Source of the DNA: Larus michahellis
Lineage: Eukaryota; Chordata; Aves; Charadriiformes; Laridae
Direction of reading: 5' to 3'
Length of the DNA: 64,000 bases
NCBI RefSeq assembly: GCF_964199755.1
Contig: NC_133930.1
Location: 55,519,962-55,583,961, forward strand
A model generated the notes under the pieces. It had not been told where the DNA came from. It saw nothing but the letters and a program-made list of their open reading frames with translations, and searched no databases. Shown here piece by piece: positions 49,995 to 64,000 of the stretch (within the stretch, counting starts at the first letter, position 1; every line of letters begins with the position of its first letter). The position numbers were made by a program, and so were the translations under genes.

Positions 49995-51760
49995 CCAAGT
50001 GCTGTGCTCAAAACTGACATTGTGCCATTGATCACAACTCTTTGATCTCAATTGTTCAGCCTGTTTCCAAATCACCTTACTGTCAATTTCCTAGTCCATG
50101 CTTCATCAGCAGTCTATGAGGAAGTTAGAGCAGACAATGTCAAAATCCTTGTTAAAGTCAAGAACAAACAACATCCACTGCTCTCCTCTCATCCATCACA
50201 CCAGACAACTCATTGTAAAAGGCTATCATGTTGGTCAGGTATGACTTCCCCTTCATAAAGCCATGCTGATTACTCACAATCACCTTATTGTCTTTGATGT
50301 GATTCGAAGTGATTTCCAGGAGAATTTCTTCCATCACCTTCCCATGGATGGAGAAGCGGATGACCAGCCTGTAGTTCCCTGAACCTTCCTCCTTGCCTTT
50401 CTTGAAGACAGGAATGACTTTTGCCTTCCTGCAGTCCCCAGCAACCTCCCCTGATCACCATGACCTTTCAAAGGCAATCGAGAGTGACCTTGCAATGACA
50501 TCATCAAGCTCCCTCAGCACTCATGGGTGCATCCCATCAGATCCCATGGACTTGCGTGTGTCCAGTTTAAATATTCCCTAAATTTATCATCCTTCACCAA
50601 GGCTAAGTCTTCCTTGCTCCAGATTTTCCCACTGGGCTCATGTGTTTGTGACTGCTGAATGCTGGTCTTACCAGTAGAGACCCAAAGAAGTACCCTGGCT
50701 TCCCCCGTTCTTTGTGACCAGGTCCCCTGCCCCATTACGGGCCCCAACTTGGCCCCATATTTTTGCTAGCTGTCCTGTTGTTAACATACCATAGAAACCT
50801 TTCTTCTTGACCTTCACATCTTTTGTCAGATTCAACTCTAAATGGACTTTGGCTTTCCTAAATGCAATCCTAAATGCAATGTGCTTGGACAGTATCTCTA
50901 TTCCTCCTGTGTCACATGCCACTGCTTCCACCTCCTGCATACTTCCTTTTTACTGTGGAGTTTTGCCAGGAGAGATTTGTTCATCCATGAAGGCCTTCAG
51001 CCATCTTTGTTGGGTGTCTTGCTTGTCAGGATGAACCATTCTTGAGCTTAAAGGAGGTGATCCTTGAAAAGTGTCCAGCTCTCCCAAAGCCCTCTTCTTC
51101 CCCAGGGCCGTATCTAATGGGATTCTTCCAAGCAGTTCTCTGAACAGGCCAAAGTCAGCTCTCCTGAAGTCCAGGTTTGTGATCCTACTTTTTACTTTGA
51201 CACCTCCTTTCAGGATCATGAAGTCCAACATCTCGTGGCCACTGCTGCCATGGTTGCCCCTGACCTTCACATCCCCAACCAGTTCTTGCTAGTTTATAAG
51301 TGAGAGGTCCAGCAAAGCGCCTCTCCTTGTATGCTCCTTGGTCCCTTGTGTTAGGAAGTTGTTGTCAATGCAGTCCAGAAATGTCCTGGATTGCTTGTGC
51401 CCTGCTGTATTGTCCCTCCAGCATATATACGGGTGGCTGAAGTTCCCCTGAAGTTTCCCAGGGCCTGCAAACACAAGGTTTGTTCCAGTTTTTTGAAAAA
51501 GGCCTAGCAGAGAGCCACCACAACAACACCCATGGTGTGCCCACTAATCCTGACCCACAAGCTCTTAGTTGGCTCATCGCTCTTCCTTAGGCAAAGTTTG
51601 ATATGTGCCTTCTACTCACTCACATAAAGGGTGCCTCCCCCTCCTTGCAGTCCCTGTCCCTCCTTTCTAAAAAGCCTGTAACCATTCATGGCAGCACTCC
51701 AGTCGTGAGCTCTCCCATCACCTTATTTCAGCCATGTTCTATTGATTATGTAGTCTCTCC
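49995..51760 (-). mobile_element. CR1 retrotransposon, degenerate ORF2 (endonuclease and N-terminal RT)
   Basis: Several minus-strand frames, broken by stops and shifts, together resemble the CR1 ORF2 protein in order. Near 51300-51420 is the endonuclease segment with YICWRDNTAGHKQSRTFLDC. Next comes the KSRITNLDFRRADFGLFREL block near 51130-51200, then the linker with KAKVHLELNLTKDVK near 50830. The start of the reverse transcriptase follows at 50200-50600, with HGFMKG and LDFNKDFD-like motifs. The 3' third of the element is missing, so this is an internal fragment, old and non-functional. It lies in a PSD3 intron, in the sense direction of the gene. Confidence 0.88.
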
Positions 51761-52947
51761 TGTTCACATCACTGTGTACCCTTTACTTGACAGCCCTGTC
51801 CACCACTTCCTCATTTGATTGTTGGTCAGATCATTTCAGGTATGTGGAGTGTGGAAGAACAAACTAGCCAACCGTGTTCCCTATACATAACAACAGCAAA
51901 ACACCTCAAGCTCACTGTATGCGAAGCGGCCCAGAGCTACAGCAAAGTCAAAACCAACACAGCGGTTACAACTTTCTGCAAAACCGAAAGTACCCAACTA
52001 GTCAAACCCAGGAGTTTCTCCAAAAAGAGCTTCTCGAAAAGAAACTCATATAACACATGGCAGGAGGCTTACTTCAGTTCTGGAGGCTTGTGTTGCCTCC
52101 AGCATCTTCTCTAGTGGTCTCTCTGACTTGTGTCTTAGCTGCTCTTGCCCTTCTCCAAACTATAGATTTTCCTTGCCAGGCAGAGCCTATCTAAAGTAGG
52201 ATCCTTTCAGACCCAAGCAACATTGACTCACAGTTCTAGGGGAAAAAGCTCAAAGGTGCAGCCATGTAAAATAACAGGCATTTGCTGGGTTGCTGGCCCC
52301 CTCCCTCATAGCCCTACAATGTGGCAGACACCGTGATGGATAAAAGCTGCTGTCAGGTACTCAGAAAAACTTTCTAATGCAGCTGCCTAAGCTGCATCAC
52401 ACAATCCTGTGATCTTTAATTCTGCCCTTTTCCTGCTCACCCTGACATCCAGCTGACTGGTACACAACACAAATGGCTCTGATGAGGAATACCTATGATA
52501 ATTTTAGAAGAGTAATTCCTTCAGAACATGCCAATGGAAGACAATTCTCATGATCTGCGTTACTGCAGAATGCAGTCATTCCATAAAGATTGAAGTAGGC
52601 AACTTGCATGCTAGGCAACACACAGTCTTACAACACGAGACAGTTTCTGTCTGAAGACCTTATAATCTCTTCAAATAGATACATCAGGCAAGGACAGAGG
52701 GTCACATTTTTATCTTCCATTTTACAGATGAGGAGCTAAAGTCATGGCTAAGGCCACAGAAAGTCCTTATTGAAAGAGGAGCCACATCCCAAGTTCTGGG
52801 ATTGCTGTGACATATCTGCCTAACAAGAACATACTCCTTGGTGAAATAGGGTGAAAAAAGCAGAACTTTAGGACTGTACCCTAAGTATAAGACCAGCTGG
52901 CTCATCCACATCCAAACAGGAAAAGTAATAATGTTTCACATACATAC

Positions 52948-53091
52948 CTCAAACTCCAGATAGTGGTCCTTCAGTTTGTAATCATCTACTTCCTTGCCTT
53001 TAAGCTTCTTGTCAGGAGGATAGGAGCGATGCTCAGCAAGCTCAGTGGAGATCTGCTTCAGCTTAGCTTCATGGGACTTCAGCTGTTCATC
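52948..53091 (-). CDS. PSD3: PSD3 coiled-coil exon (48 codons)
   Basis: 144 nt, phase 0 at both ends. It encodes a peptide starting DEQLKSHEAKLKQISTELAE, then HRSYPPDKK, then a charged segment ending KLKDHYLEFE. The heptad-like spacing of Leu and Ile in the first twenty residues and the high charge fit the C-terminal coiled coil known in EFA6 proteins, just after the PH domain. The donor GAG|GTATGT is good. The acceptor (GTTTCTGAAG, AG at 53093-53092) is weak: it has A instead of C/T at -3 and a short pyrimidine tract. A branch-point-like CTAAT lies about 14 nt upstream. Because length and phase allow in-frame skipping, it could be a cassette exon; its family conservation argues it is usually included. 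Confidence 0.95.
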
Positions 53092-53187
53092 CTTCAGAAA
53101 CACATTAGGCACTTAAGTGACAGAATCTAAAATATTCGATAAGCAAAGGAAAATAGAGAGATCCCTGTACAATAATACCAAGTGTTT

Positions 53188-53218
53188 TATTTTTCTTTCT
53201 CTCTTTCTTTCTCTCCTT
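53188..53218. repeat. Polypyrimidine/polypurine mirror tract
   Basis: A T/C-only run on the plus strand contains a perfect 19-nt mirror repeat at 53192-53210 centred on C53201. In the PSD3 pre-mRNA it is purine-only and lies about 100 nt upstream of the acceptor of the coiled-coil exon. Such tracts can form triplex (H-)DNA. Confidence 0.85.
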
Positions 53219-54429
53219 CATTCCTTTAACTAATTTTAATAGATTGATAAGGTCTGTTATCCCAGAGCTCTGTCCCCAACAGCGCTCTCAAAGGCACCCA
53301 AGCAAAGTGGCCAAGTTTGCAGAAAAACTCAGCAGCTAGCAGATGCCACTGGGAAGGATAGCAAACCTGTCATCCGTCGCCTTGCTGAGAGCAACGGAAG
53401 CAGCTTGCTGCAGAGCATTACTGACAACATGACACTTCTGCTCTAATACATTTTTTGGCAAATTAATTAAGGCTGTTGTATATGCAGTCAGACCAAGTGC
53501 AGAATGAGACAGGCAAAGACCCTGCCTCAGGTCTTTGCAATGTAGAAGTAGTTCCTTCCAGGACAGAAAGGACATCGAGACAGGGGGCTTCTTTCCATTT
53601 CTGCACTACAAATCACTCTCTGGCCTGCGGTTTCCATTTGTTCAGAACAATACAATGCATCCAGAATAGTAAAGGCTGTCCAATCCGCAAAAGGTATCTC
53701 ATTTTGCTAAGCTGCTACCAGCTTTTATCCCACTGTGCAGTTGGAGAAAGTGAAGAGCTGCTACTCCCCCTTTCTAGGCAATTTCCTTTATCATAATTCC
53801 AAGCCCACTCACTTCCTCCAGTCCATCTGTCAGCTAACCTTCCCTCAGCTCAGAAGGCTTCCAGCTCCTGCAGCATGGCCTTCTGGCCATTTCTAGACTT
53901 GCATCTGAAATTATGTTTGAATTAGGTAACTCCAAAATATAGATGTGATTACACAGATCTCAGTGACTTAACAAGAGTCGTAACAGCAGGTAGTACCCAG
54001 CTCAGCTCCCACCTACGTACCTAGCCCCACAGAAAGAGATAGTTGCCACCAGTTGTCCCCCAGTGGTGTGGCTGCACAGCTTGCAGCTTCAAGCCTAACT
54101 TGGACACACCCGCACTGCACCATGAGTCACAGCAGGGACTGACCCACTCAGGTCACTGAGCTGGAGCTGTGGAAAAGGGCAGAAAGGGGGAAAACTTCCA
54201 CAGAGGAGGGTAGTTGAGCCCCAGCTACTCTTGTGTTTCAGCTCTTTTGCAAGAGACCCGACAAAAGAAACGTGGGATAATTTGCGTCTGCCTGTATATG
54301 GTAGGGCTCAAACCACTCGCTATTGGCTGCCAAAAATTCTTGTTGCTGTTAGTAACTAACCTGGATCTCTTTACTCTCTCTATTAGTGCCCAACCACTCT
54401 TCACGTTGTGCTGAATCCCTGGTCCCAGC

Positions 54430-54680
54430 GACATCCTGATGCAGTGAGTTCTACAGCCTGATGACAGGAGGTCTTCAAGCAGCTATTAATTTGGCACTTG
54501 TAATTTCCAGGGCAGCAGCCCTTTGGAGCTTTTGTGTGTGCATGCACATTCTCAGAAAAAAGGGAAAATAAAAACCCTAGTAGATCTTTTCTAGACTCTC
54601 TGTTCCTTTATATATAGCTTTGTCACATCGCTCTTTGGTTGGACTAACCAAGATCAGACCCTGATCTGCTTTTGAAAGCA
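54430..54680 (-). mobile_element. Possible very old CR1 relic
   Basis: The pieces GTGAGTTCTACAG, GCTATTAATTT and a later CTTTATATATAGCTTTGTCA occur in the same order and spacing as in old CR1 families that are common in turtles and crocodilians, in reverse complement. The likeness is patchy and unverified. Confidence 0.3.
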
Positions 54681-56295
54681 AAGTTGGTACAATGATCTTG
54701 CACAACCTGTCATATCCAACCTCTCTCCCTTGCCCATGTTAGGTTCTCACCACATCCTGACTTATGCCTGACCAGGACCAGGCCCTTTGAAGAAGTACTG
54801 TCCATCATGATTCAGCCCACAAAATCCTAAACAGCAACCGCAGGGATTTGACAATTCATATTTTTTTGTCTGCCAAATGAGAAGCAGCCTGCTGGCAGCT
54901 TTTCCACACTGACAGATAAAAGCAGACATGTTTCTGCTTGCCTTGAAATTTATCTGCTTTGAACGCTTAACATGCTTCTGCCTTTAGCTAAAACAGCTTA
55001 TCTTATTCCACTTCTCGTGTCTCCCCTTCTTGGAGACACAAACCACAGGGCTGTGTTCTATTTTTTTTCCATTCCAGATTAAACGGAAACAATGAGACTA
55101 GGAAACAACATACTAAATGGAACAACCACACAGAACAACAATGAGTAAAAAAGCTTTTTTTGGTGACTGGGGGTAAGTTATTGAAGCCCCATAGAGTATT
55201 TAAAAAAAGGTATGCACGAGCAAAAGGTAAAACCACAAGGATGAGACAAGTTAGTATTATTCTGTATGAGACATGTTTTAAATTTTAACCCAGAATAGAA
55301 GATGGAAAGTCGGTCACCACATTGTAAGAAGAAAGGCTACTGCCACAGAGAGGGAAAAAGCACGGGCAACATAAAAAACCCACCCCCTTACAGAAATGCA
55401 GATCATGACATAGTGGTTTCTAAGGAGCGTTGCTAAGCTATGAAAATGGCAAAAAATGCATTTAAGAAGCCATCCAGCATGGGCAGATGACTTTAAAAGC
55501 TACAGGAGGTTACTCATAAAATATACAGCTAGGATTGGGGTCTATCACCTCTGCCACTCCATCAACCTGATCAACGCAATCAATATTGTGTTCCTGGCAG
55601 TGCAGGAGGAATCGCAGGCACGCATCACAGCACCAAAGTACACAGAGATATAAGGGCAAGCGTCAGACACAGCCCATCTGAAACAAGCAGAAGCAGGTGT
55701 TTTTGTGTGCAAGAAGTAGTAGAGCTGTGAAACTCCCTGCCACAGGATGTTGTGGAAGCTAAAAGCTTATGTGATCACAAGGGGAGACCAAAGACTTTCA
55801 AGTAAGAGGCAGTTTATAAATATACATTAACAGGAAATCCCTGAGCTGATAATGGTTGGAGTCTGGAAAAGTACTGTGGGAGAAATATTAATTGATGCTT
55901 GCCTGATGCATCAGCTTTCACCTTTTATCACCCCAATAAGCCAAAGACCAGGAGTATGTCTATTTCTTCTGAAATGAGTAGCAATAAACACTCAAATTCA
56001 AAAAAAAACCAGCAGTTGGATAGTATTTGCAATGTCCTCTGCAGAGCCATAACTGAGGGATGAAAATTCTACATCTGGTACTAGGAACACTAGTGATTCT
56101 TTCTTCTCATTAAAAATATAAAACCATTACGTTCAAGTCTGCTCCTTCTCTCCCCCCATTTCAAGTCCTGCATCAGGAAACAAGCAGGGATTCACTGTGT
56201 GAGCCTCTTTCTCCTCAGAATGCTAGTGGCGACAGCCACAAAACAATGCCAAGGATGACCATACAGTCTCCAGCCAGCCAGAAAAATTGCAATCA

Positions 56296-57510
<1,215 letters not shown>

Positions 57511-57663
57511 TTAACAGGGGAAAAACGGCACTTACTTCTCCATGTGCTGCTCCTTTCTCCCTAACCTAGGGAAAAACCTTATTCCATAATCATAAATAGT
57601 ACTAAGTTATATGAACCAAATGCAACCTGACTTGAGCACTTGTGGTTTCCACTACCTTTAACA

Positions 57664-57693
57664 TTTTTTCCTTTCTCTTTCTTTCTCTTTTTT
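57664..57693. repeat. Polypyrimidine/polypurine mirror tract
   Basis: A T/C-only run with two copies of CTTTCTCTTT (57671-57680, 57681-57690) forms a perfect 19-nt mirror repeat centred on C57681. In the PSD3 pre-mRNA it is purine-only and ends about 160 nt upstream of the acceptor at 57502. Confidence 0.85.
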
Positions 57694-60600
57694 GACCTCT
57701 TTGCAAGGGAGAGAAGTAGTTCTGCTACCTGCTTGACAGGAAGAGTGGTAAACAGGGAGTATTTGAAGATTGCAACAGCTGTGGAATATGTGTCTTTATG
57801 GTCAGTTCCCCACCTCCACTGCTCAGCTGCTGGTTTCTGCTTGGGTTCTCAGCCTCCACTGCTGTTTTTCTCAAACAACTACTTTTGTATGTCCTCCTAG
57901 GCAGGCCCTCACATGGTGGAGAAGACCCCTTATCAGTCTCCACACAGGAAATATAGCAACCGACTTTAAATCTCTCTGCTCAGGGTCTGCAAATGGCAAG
58001 CACAACATCATCCAGGTTTTTTGACAAAACAACAGTACCACTCCTAACACCAAATGACAAAAGCAGAATCAAACTCCTCTGTGGTGCAAGCTTCAGCCTT
58101 GGAGCAGTCTTTGATCTCCTGAGTGACCGAAGCTGGATGAGGGCGTAATCATGGTGTAGTCACAAGTTCAGTTTAAACCCCACCTGACTACAAACAGCTT
58201 GTGAAAGCCAGGAGCTTTTTCAAGGAAAAGTCACTTGCCAGCAATGCTGCACATGCAAAGTTTCTGAAGGAGAGGCCAAAGCAGTCTGCAATTGACTCCA
58301 TTTCTCCCCCTGAGTACATCACAGAAATCAGTCTCATCTGAAACACCCACCAAGGGAGGGGGTGTGACGACTGCAAAACAGAGGAATAATTCCCTGCCGG
58401 CATGATAACTATTGATCCCTCCACTTGAACACAAGAGTTACGAGATGTGGTTTAGCAGGCAAGAGTGCAGGACGCAGCGTGTGTGCTGGGACAGCACTAG
58501 CTTAAACACTCAGAGAGACACCCAACCCAGAGAAGACCTGGTTAACGTGCAGGAATTGGTTTACAGGGCTTACCTGGCAGCACACAGAGCAGGGCTGCAG
58601 GCACAGGCAACTACACTGCTGCTGAAGGCATCTGTGCTCTTGGCCAGGCTGGGTTTGGTCGGGGCTCTCCAGGATGAGTTTCAATGGATGGGGAGTCACC
58701 AGATGTGGTGACCACCTCCCAAAAAGGAGGACAAAGCATCCCGCTCCTCTGTCACGTCTCATCCTTCCTCACAGAGGTCCAGCTAATGCAGGCCTAGAAC
58801 TTGCTGCTACTCAGATGCTTCACCAGAGGAGATGCAGCTAACCAGCAATACTGTTGCAGCACCACCTCTGCTTGGGGCCAGACAAGGGCATAAGCCACCA
58901 CAGATCTGGCAGGCCTAGCAGAAAGGCAGAGCACTGCTGCGCAGATGATCAAAGGATAGCCTTCAACCTAAACATCCATGACATAAGGGGTTTTCACGGT
59001 CTGGTAGTGAGTGAAGGCAAATGTCCTTTCTCTCTCATAGCCTGAGTCCCTGCAAGCTTTGGAGTGATCTCCATATCACGATGGACTTTGCCTACTCCCA
59101 TGTAGGATACTCTCTAAACCTTCAAGGAAGACTTGGCAAAATCCCTAGCTGAAGGATGAGAACTGGAGGAGGCTGTCCAACGTCTGGCTCAGCCCCATCT
59201 TGAAGATGGAGGAAGCAAACCCCCAGGTCATGCGCTTTCCTTCACGAGTTCAAAAGCTGATTTATTTGGTGGTAGTTTTGGGGGAAAGACTGGCTCCACT
59301 GTTCAGGGAGACCGAAAAAACTTCAGGGCCAGGAAATGAACATAGGCCACAGAAACGTGATATTCTGGCTTTCCTCAAGTTACTGCCTAGAGACAGTGTC
59401 AGCTATAGCCTTGTCTGTTGCTTCCCAGCATCTTCTGTGAGATGCAGCCAATGTCCACAACCCACCCTGGTGTCTAAACTTGTTCCAGAAGAACTCCACA
59501 TTTGGGCAGTCCCAGAAGCGATCCTAGCTGAGAACTCCTTCTTACTGACAGATAGTGTTCACTATAATCCTTGCTAATCCCACCGGATCAACTGGCTGCA
59601 ATCGACCTTGACAGCTGGGGCTCTGCCAGCTTCTCCAAAGGCACTGATCAGCATACCGGAAATGTCTCCACGTAGTTGGCCAGCCTCAGAGAAAGCTGGA
59701 AGGATGTGAATATGCTGTCAAAATTCCTCTTCTAAGGCCTCCAACTCTTTTCAACTGGCAGGGAATGCTAGGAGAGCAGGAACATCCGTATCTCCTATGC
59801 CATCAAGGACAGCATGTGCTCTGATGTGCTGGTGTCAGCGTGGAGGCTGAGCTGAAATGGAAGGCAGCTAACTAAGTTTAGACCAAGACAGTGGCAAGAA
59901 ATACATGAGGAGCCAGAAAGGAACCGTGACCTCCCTATCAGCAGAAGGCTGATGTGAGTGCTGCACACAACCCAACAACATGCTGAATTCATCTTTCTCA
60001 GACTCCCGCAGAATGACTTTCCCATATCCTGCTGACCCAGAGTCAGCGCGTTTCTAAACCCATTTTTGATAGACCAGAGAATGGCATTTGGCTTTTTATC
60101 AGTCAGTGTACCGTGGATGGCTATCTCCACTCAGTTGCATATGAGTGGAAACGGATGAAAATTCTCTTTCAGAAAGTCTTGTCACCGAACACTTTACATC
60201 ATTCTGGCCTTTCTCTCAATTTTTTTAAATTTTAATAGAGGAAACACATTTGAGAAAAATTATATAAAAATACCTGAAAGCTCGCAAGATTATAAAGTGA
60301 CACATCAAAGAGTGAATATGTTGCAAACCTCACAGAAGAGTCCAAACAAACAACAAAGGTCCATGTCCAGCACCGCTTGCCCAGAAGCAATTTCTAGCAA
60401 GAAAGCGAGATCAGCCTTATGTCCTCTCCTTATAAACCTCTCTTCTGTACACACATCACATCCCATGTCAGTCTGGCGAACAGACATTCTGTCAAGCTCC
60501 TACTTTGCAATTTCCTCTTGCTATGAACAGAGGGCAGGAAATTAACCTTGGCCTGAGGATGCCCAGAGACACGGCCAACATCCCAAACATGTCAAACCTC

Positions 60601-61180
60601 TCGTTTTATATAATACTAATGCAGGCATGTTTAGTTGGCTAATTGTGAATGCTTCCACTGAGCCCCTCCAGTGGCCTTTGTGCTCACTAATTCAGAAAGC
60701 ATCTCTCTTAAATCACTCATTTAAAAATAAAACAATATGCAGCACAGGAATTAGCACTGGAACAGTTCCAATGGAAAAAAAAAAAATATGTGGGCACAGA
60801 GACAAGACTGCCCAGATAGAACTCCCCAGTAAATCTCATGTGACCACCATTTACAAACCACTCTCATACATAGATTTTTACATCAAAATGAGGAGAACTG
60901 AACTGGTATGCAAATAGAGTGACAGTAGAATTGGGATCACACTACCCACTGGGGGAATCACAGCTGCTACAAACAATTAATATTTATATTACAGTAGTGT
61001 CTTGGGGGAACAGCTGAGGTACAGATAAACACAGAAAGCAACAGTACAAAGGTTCGTACATGCATTTGTATGTATACAGTACCTAGAACAGTGAGATTTC
61101 TCTCTCCCCTGCTTGAGTAGTGCTCAGCGCAATGAAACCATCATCACAGACGTTACCTCCACAGATATATAGATAATATA

Positions 61181-61280
61181 CACAGAATCACAGAATGGCA
61201 GGGGTCGGAAGGGACCTTCAGAGATCACCTAGTCCAACCTCCCTGCCAAAGCAGGTTCACCAGGAACACATCCAGGCGGG
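61181..61280 (-). mobile_element. CR1 retrotransposon, 100-bp 3' end fragment
   Basis: CACAGAATCACAGAATGGCA, followed by GGGGTCGGAAGGGACC and CACCTAGTCCAACCTCCCTG, is the avian CR1 3' end in reverse complement. Only about 100 bp remain. It is close in sequence to the copy at 45044. A/T-rich GATA/TACA simple sequence flanks both sides. Confidence 0.9.
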
Positions 61281-63459
61281 TATACATACAGATAATCAGA
61301 GAGGTAAATGTGTGTGTACATATGTGACCCTGCCTTACAGCACTCCATAATCAGGACAGAAGGTAAACAGAGGCAAGGAAATCCTTTGCCCGTGACTCCT
61401 GCCAGAGCTATGCATGTCTACAAAGAAATCAAGCTGTTCTAAAATGCTCCTGAACTTTCTGAAATTAGGGTAATTTCAGTCTCCTGGTATATTGCAAAAG
61501 GAAACAACAGCTCAGCAACTTTTATTATAACACCTTGGTCTAGCTGTGTATTTTAAAACCCTGGCACCCTCGACTTCTGCAATACCACATCCCTAATAGA
61601 GCAAAGTTTATTCCAGGGATGAAGCAAAGCCCTGCTGGACCTTCTGAAGAGAAACCAGAGGATGTTTCACAGCTGCAGCATGAGGCACTGTGGCTGAGCA
61701 GGGGCTGGAGGCACCCTGGGGACGGTCACAGCTGCCCCATCACTCTGGGAATGAGTCACTTCCCATTAGGACCCTCTGTCAACCTTTTACAGCACTAAAG
61801 TAAAAGTCTTGCTTGTTACTGTGCTACAGTAAGATGGCTTCAGTGCAAGTGTCTTCAGGACCAAGTGGGAGAGTGCAGTGTTGCAGCGTAACCACCCTGT
61901 TATCACTGAATTCAAGTGCTGTGACAAGTGCAACATGCACAAACAACAAACAAGACCAATAACTCCAGCAATGCATTTCATTTTGCAAAGACGCAGTCAG
62001 ATGTGAAATTACTGTCTTGGTCTCCAAAGGATGGAGGGTGAGACTGGGGAGAGCAACATTCTGTAGAAAATTTGCATGCTACATCAGCATCTCTACATTT
62101 TGTTAAGGAAAAAGCATTTTAAACTAATATGCTGGTGATACTCATAGAAGTATTTAAGACTCTAAAATAGACAGCATCTCAATTTCTTCCCCTTGAAAGC
62201 ATATTAATTCCCCCTCAAAGATCAAATAAGAAATTAATTAGCGTGTCATGGACAAGGAGCCTTCTTACTTCTTAGGGAACCATGCAGTCTTTCCAGGTGA
62301 ACATTAGGGATGACTTATTTCAGAAATCAAAGCAGGTGACCATTTTACCCAGGAAAGGGCAAGTACAAACCTGGTATGAAGGCCACTTTAGTAAAATCTG
62401 AACCTGCTACGAGCAAGAGGACCAGAGGGAAGGCTCAGCTGCAATTCAGCAGACTTCATTCTAACCCCTTACACTGGCTTTGAGCATGCCACATCCAACT
62501 TTCAGCCCTAATCTACCCTTCTGATTGGAGATTGTTTTGTTTGTTTCAGGATTTCAGCCCTCTCAAAAAGGTACTGCACCTCAAGCATCCACCTTGTAAA
62601 CCTCATGCTTTAAGAATTTGATCCAAATCACTCTCTTCTCAGAGACTATCCAGATTGGCTTCAATGAAACCAAGAACTTCAGAAAGTCACAGCAGGGGAA
62701 GAGGAAACAGCAGTATGCACTTGAACTTATGCTCCTGACAGTTGCAAAACATAGAGGAAATGTAAAAAGGCTTTCAAAGGAGCATAATTCTACAATTCAG
62801 GGCAGTTTGGACAAACACCACCTATTTAATGAATATTTCACCTATGCCGGGGGACAAAAAGCCTTAACAATCTACTTAGCTGCTACCTTTTATTTGATTT
62901 TGACAGTTCTCACTCATATGTTGCATTTCACGTTCCAAGAGAATAGTTAAAACTGTGCTATAATATATTTAGGCTTGTGCCAAAAGACTCGAAGGATTTC
63001 AGCTGACATTTTTTTTTAGACTTCCTGCTGTCAGGGAGTAAAGTTTGTTAGAAACCAGTGTCTCATCTTGCTTTGGGGGGAAAAAAATATATCCTTTTAT
63101 CCTTCAATTTTGCTATGGAGCAGAAGCTGCAGATTCCGACTAAGGCCAAGCTGCCATTTAATTGTTTTGCAGCTGGTCTTGCAGGCATTGCATATAAGTA
63201 TACTATCAAAAGATGGGAAAGGAGGACAGCCTTACAGAAGAGGAATTCTGAAATCAATGTTAAAAGCAGCCTAGAAGAATGCAGCAAGACACAGAGACAA
63301 TGCTCGTTTTGCTGGTGAAGCTGGATATTTTTTCAGCCCTGAGTGATGGCAATGATATAAACTGGAACTGATAGGGTGCACAAGTGGATGGGGACAATGG
63401 AACTGAACTTTAAAGTGTGAAAAGGGGGAGGGTGTCAATGAAAGGATTCATGCCTGAAT

Positions 63460-63480
63460 GGGGGGGGGGGGGGGGGGGGG
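63460..63480. repeat. G21 homopolymer
   Basis: Twenty-one uninterrupted G on the plus strand (C21 in the PSD3 pre-mRNA), located 126 nt from the donor of the 63606-63676 exon. Purine-rich sequence (AAAGGGGGAGGG at 63421-63432) precedes it. It is G-quadruplex-prone, and the exact length may be a sequencing estimate. Confidence 0.9.
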
Positions 63481-63563
63481 CAGAAAGAGCAGCTACACAG
63501 TGTGTCGGACGGAAAGGAGCCTGGATGTGGGCTGTGAGAGCGGAGAGGATGCCTGCTTCTTTA

Positions 63564-64000
<437 letters not shown>

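Larger units (their letters stand above)
46839..52947 (-). other. PSD3: PSD3 intron (last intron, 6.1 kb)
   Basis: Bounded by donor GAG|GTATGT at 52947 and the acceptor AG at 46840-46839. It carries a 25-bp tandem duplication, a T25 run and a degenerate CR1 copy. A-rich simple sequence occurs at about 48160-48180. No other coding exon is recognised. Confidence 0.9.

Noticed and set aside
50950..51270. 106-codon minus-strand frame resembling a conserved protein
   Set aside because: It is the CR1 endonuclease/RT linker region, part of a dead retrotransposon copy, not a host gene.

Overview
This is a piece of vertebrate nuclear DNA, most likely from a bird. The evidence is the spliced gene structure, a CpG-island promoter, and several CR1 non-LTR retrotransposon copies with the typical avian 3' end, together with few other interspersed repeats. 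No operon, CRISPR array, insertion sequence or other prokaryotic feature is present.

Right part (about 46.6-64 kb, minus strand): the last five coding exons of PSD3 (EFA6D), an exchange factor for the small GTPase ARF6. They run from the second part of the PH domain to the C-terminal stop. The reading frame is continuous across all five exons (71, 158, 145, 144 and 213 nt), encoding 242 residues plus two bases of a split codon. All visible splice sites are GT-AG. The introns carry three CR1 copies of different age, two mirror-symmetric pyrimidine tracts, a T25 run and a G21 run. The PSD3 3' untranslated region probably extends left from 46,625. Its end is not certain, but AATAAA signals on the minus strand lie near 36.8-36.95 kb.

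Middle (about 1.5-36.8 kb): I find no protein-coding gene on either strand. This region holds low-complexity tracts, a G-quadruplex-prone GGGAT array, small tandem duplications, a G-poor stretch and one CR1 3' end.

Left end (1-1.5 kb): a CpG island contains the first coding exon of a second minus-strand gene, with a start codon, a signal-peptide-like N-terminus and a GTAAGT donor. The rest of that gene lies outside the window to the left. In mammals the next minus-strand gene beyond the PSD3 3' end is ASAH1, so it is a candidate. The 28 visible residues do not prove this, and avian rearrangements could place another gene here. Its promoter has two directly abutting octamer motifs, an inverted CCAAT box and GC boxes. 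The two genes are co-oriented. Nothing in the window looks like an unknown biological system; the most useful leads are regulatory or structural DNA features.
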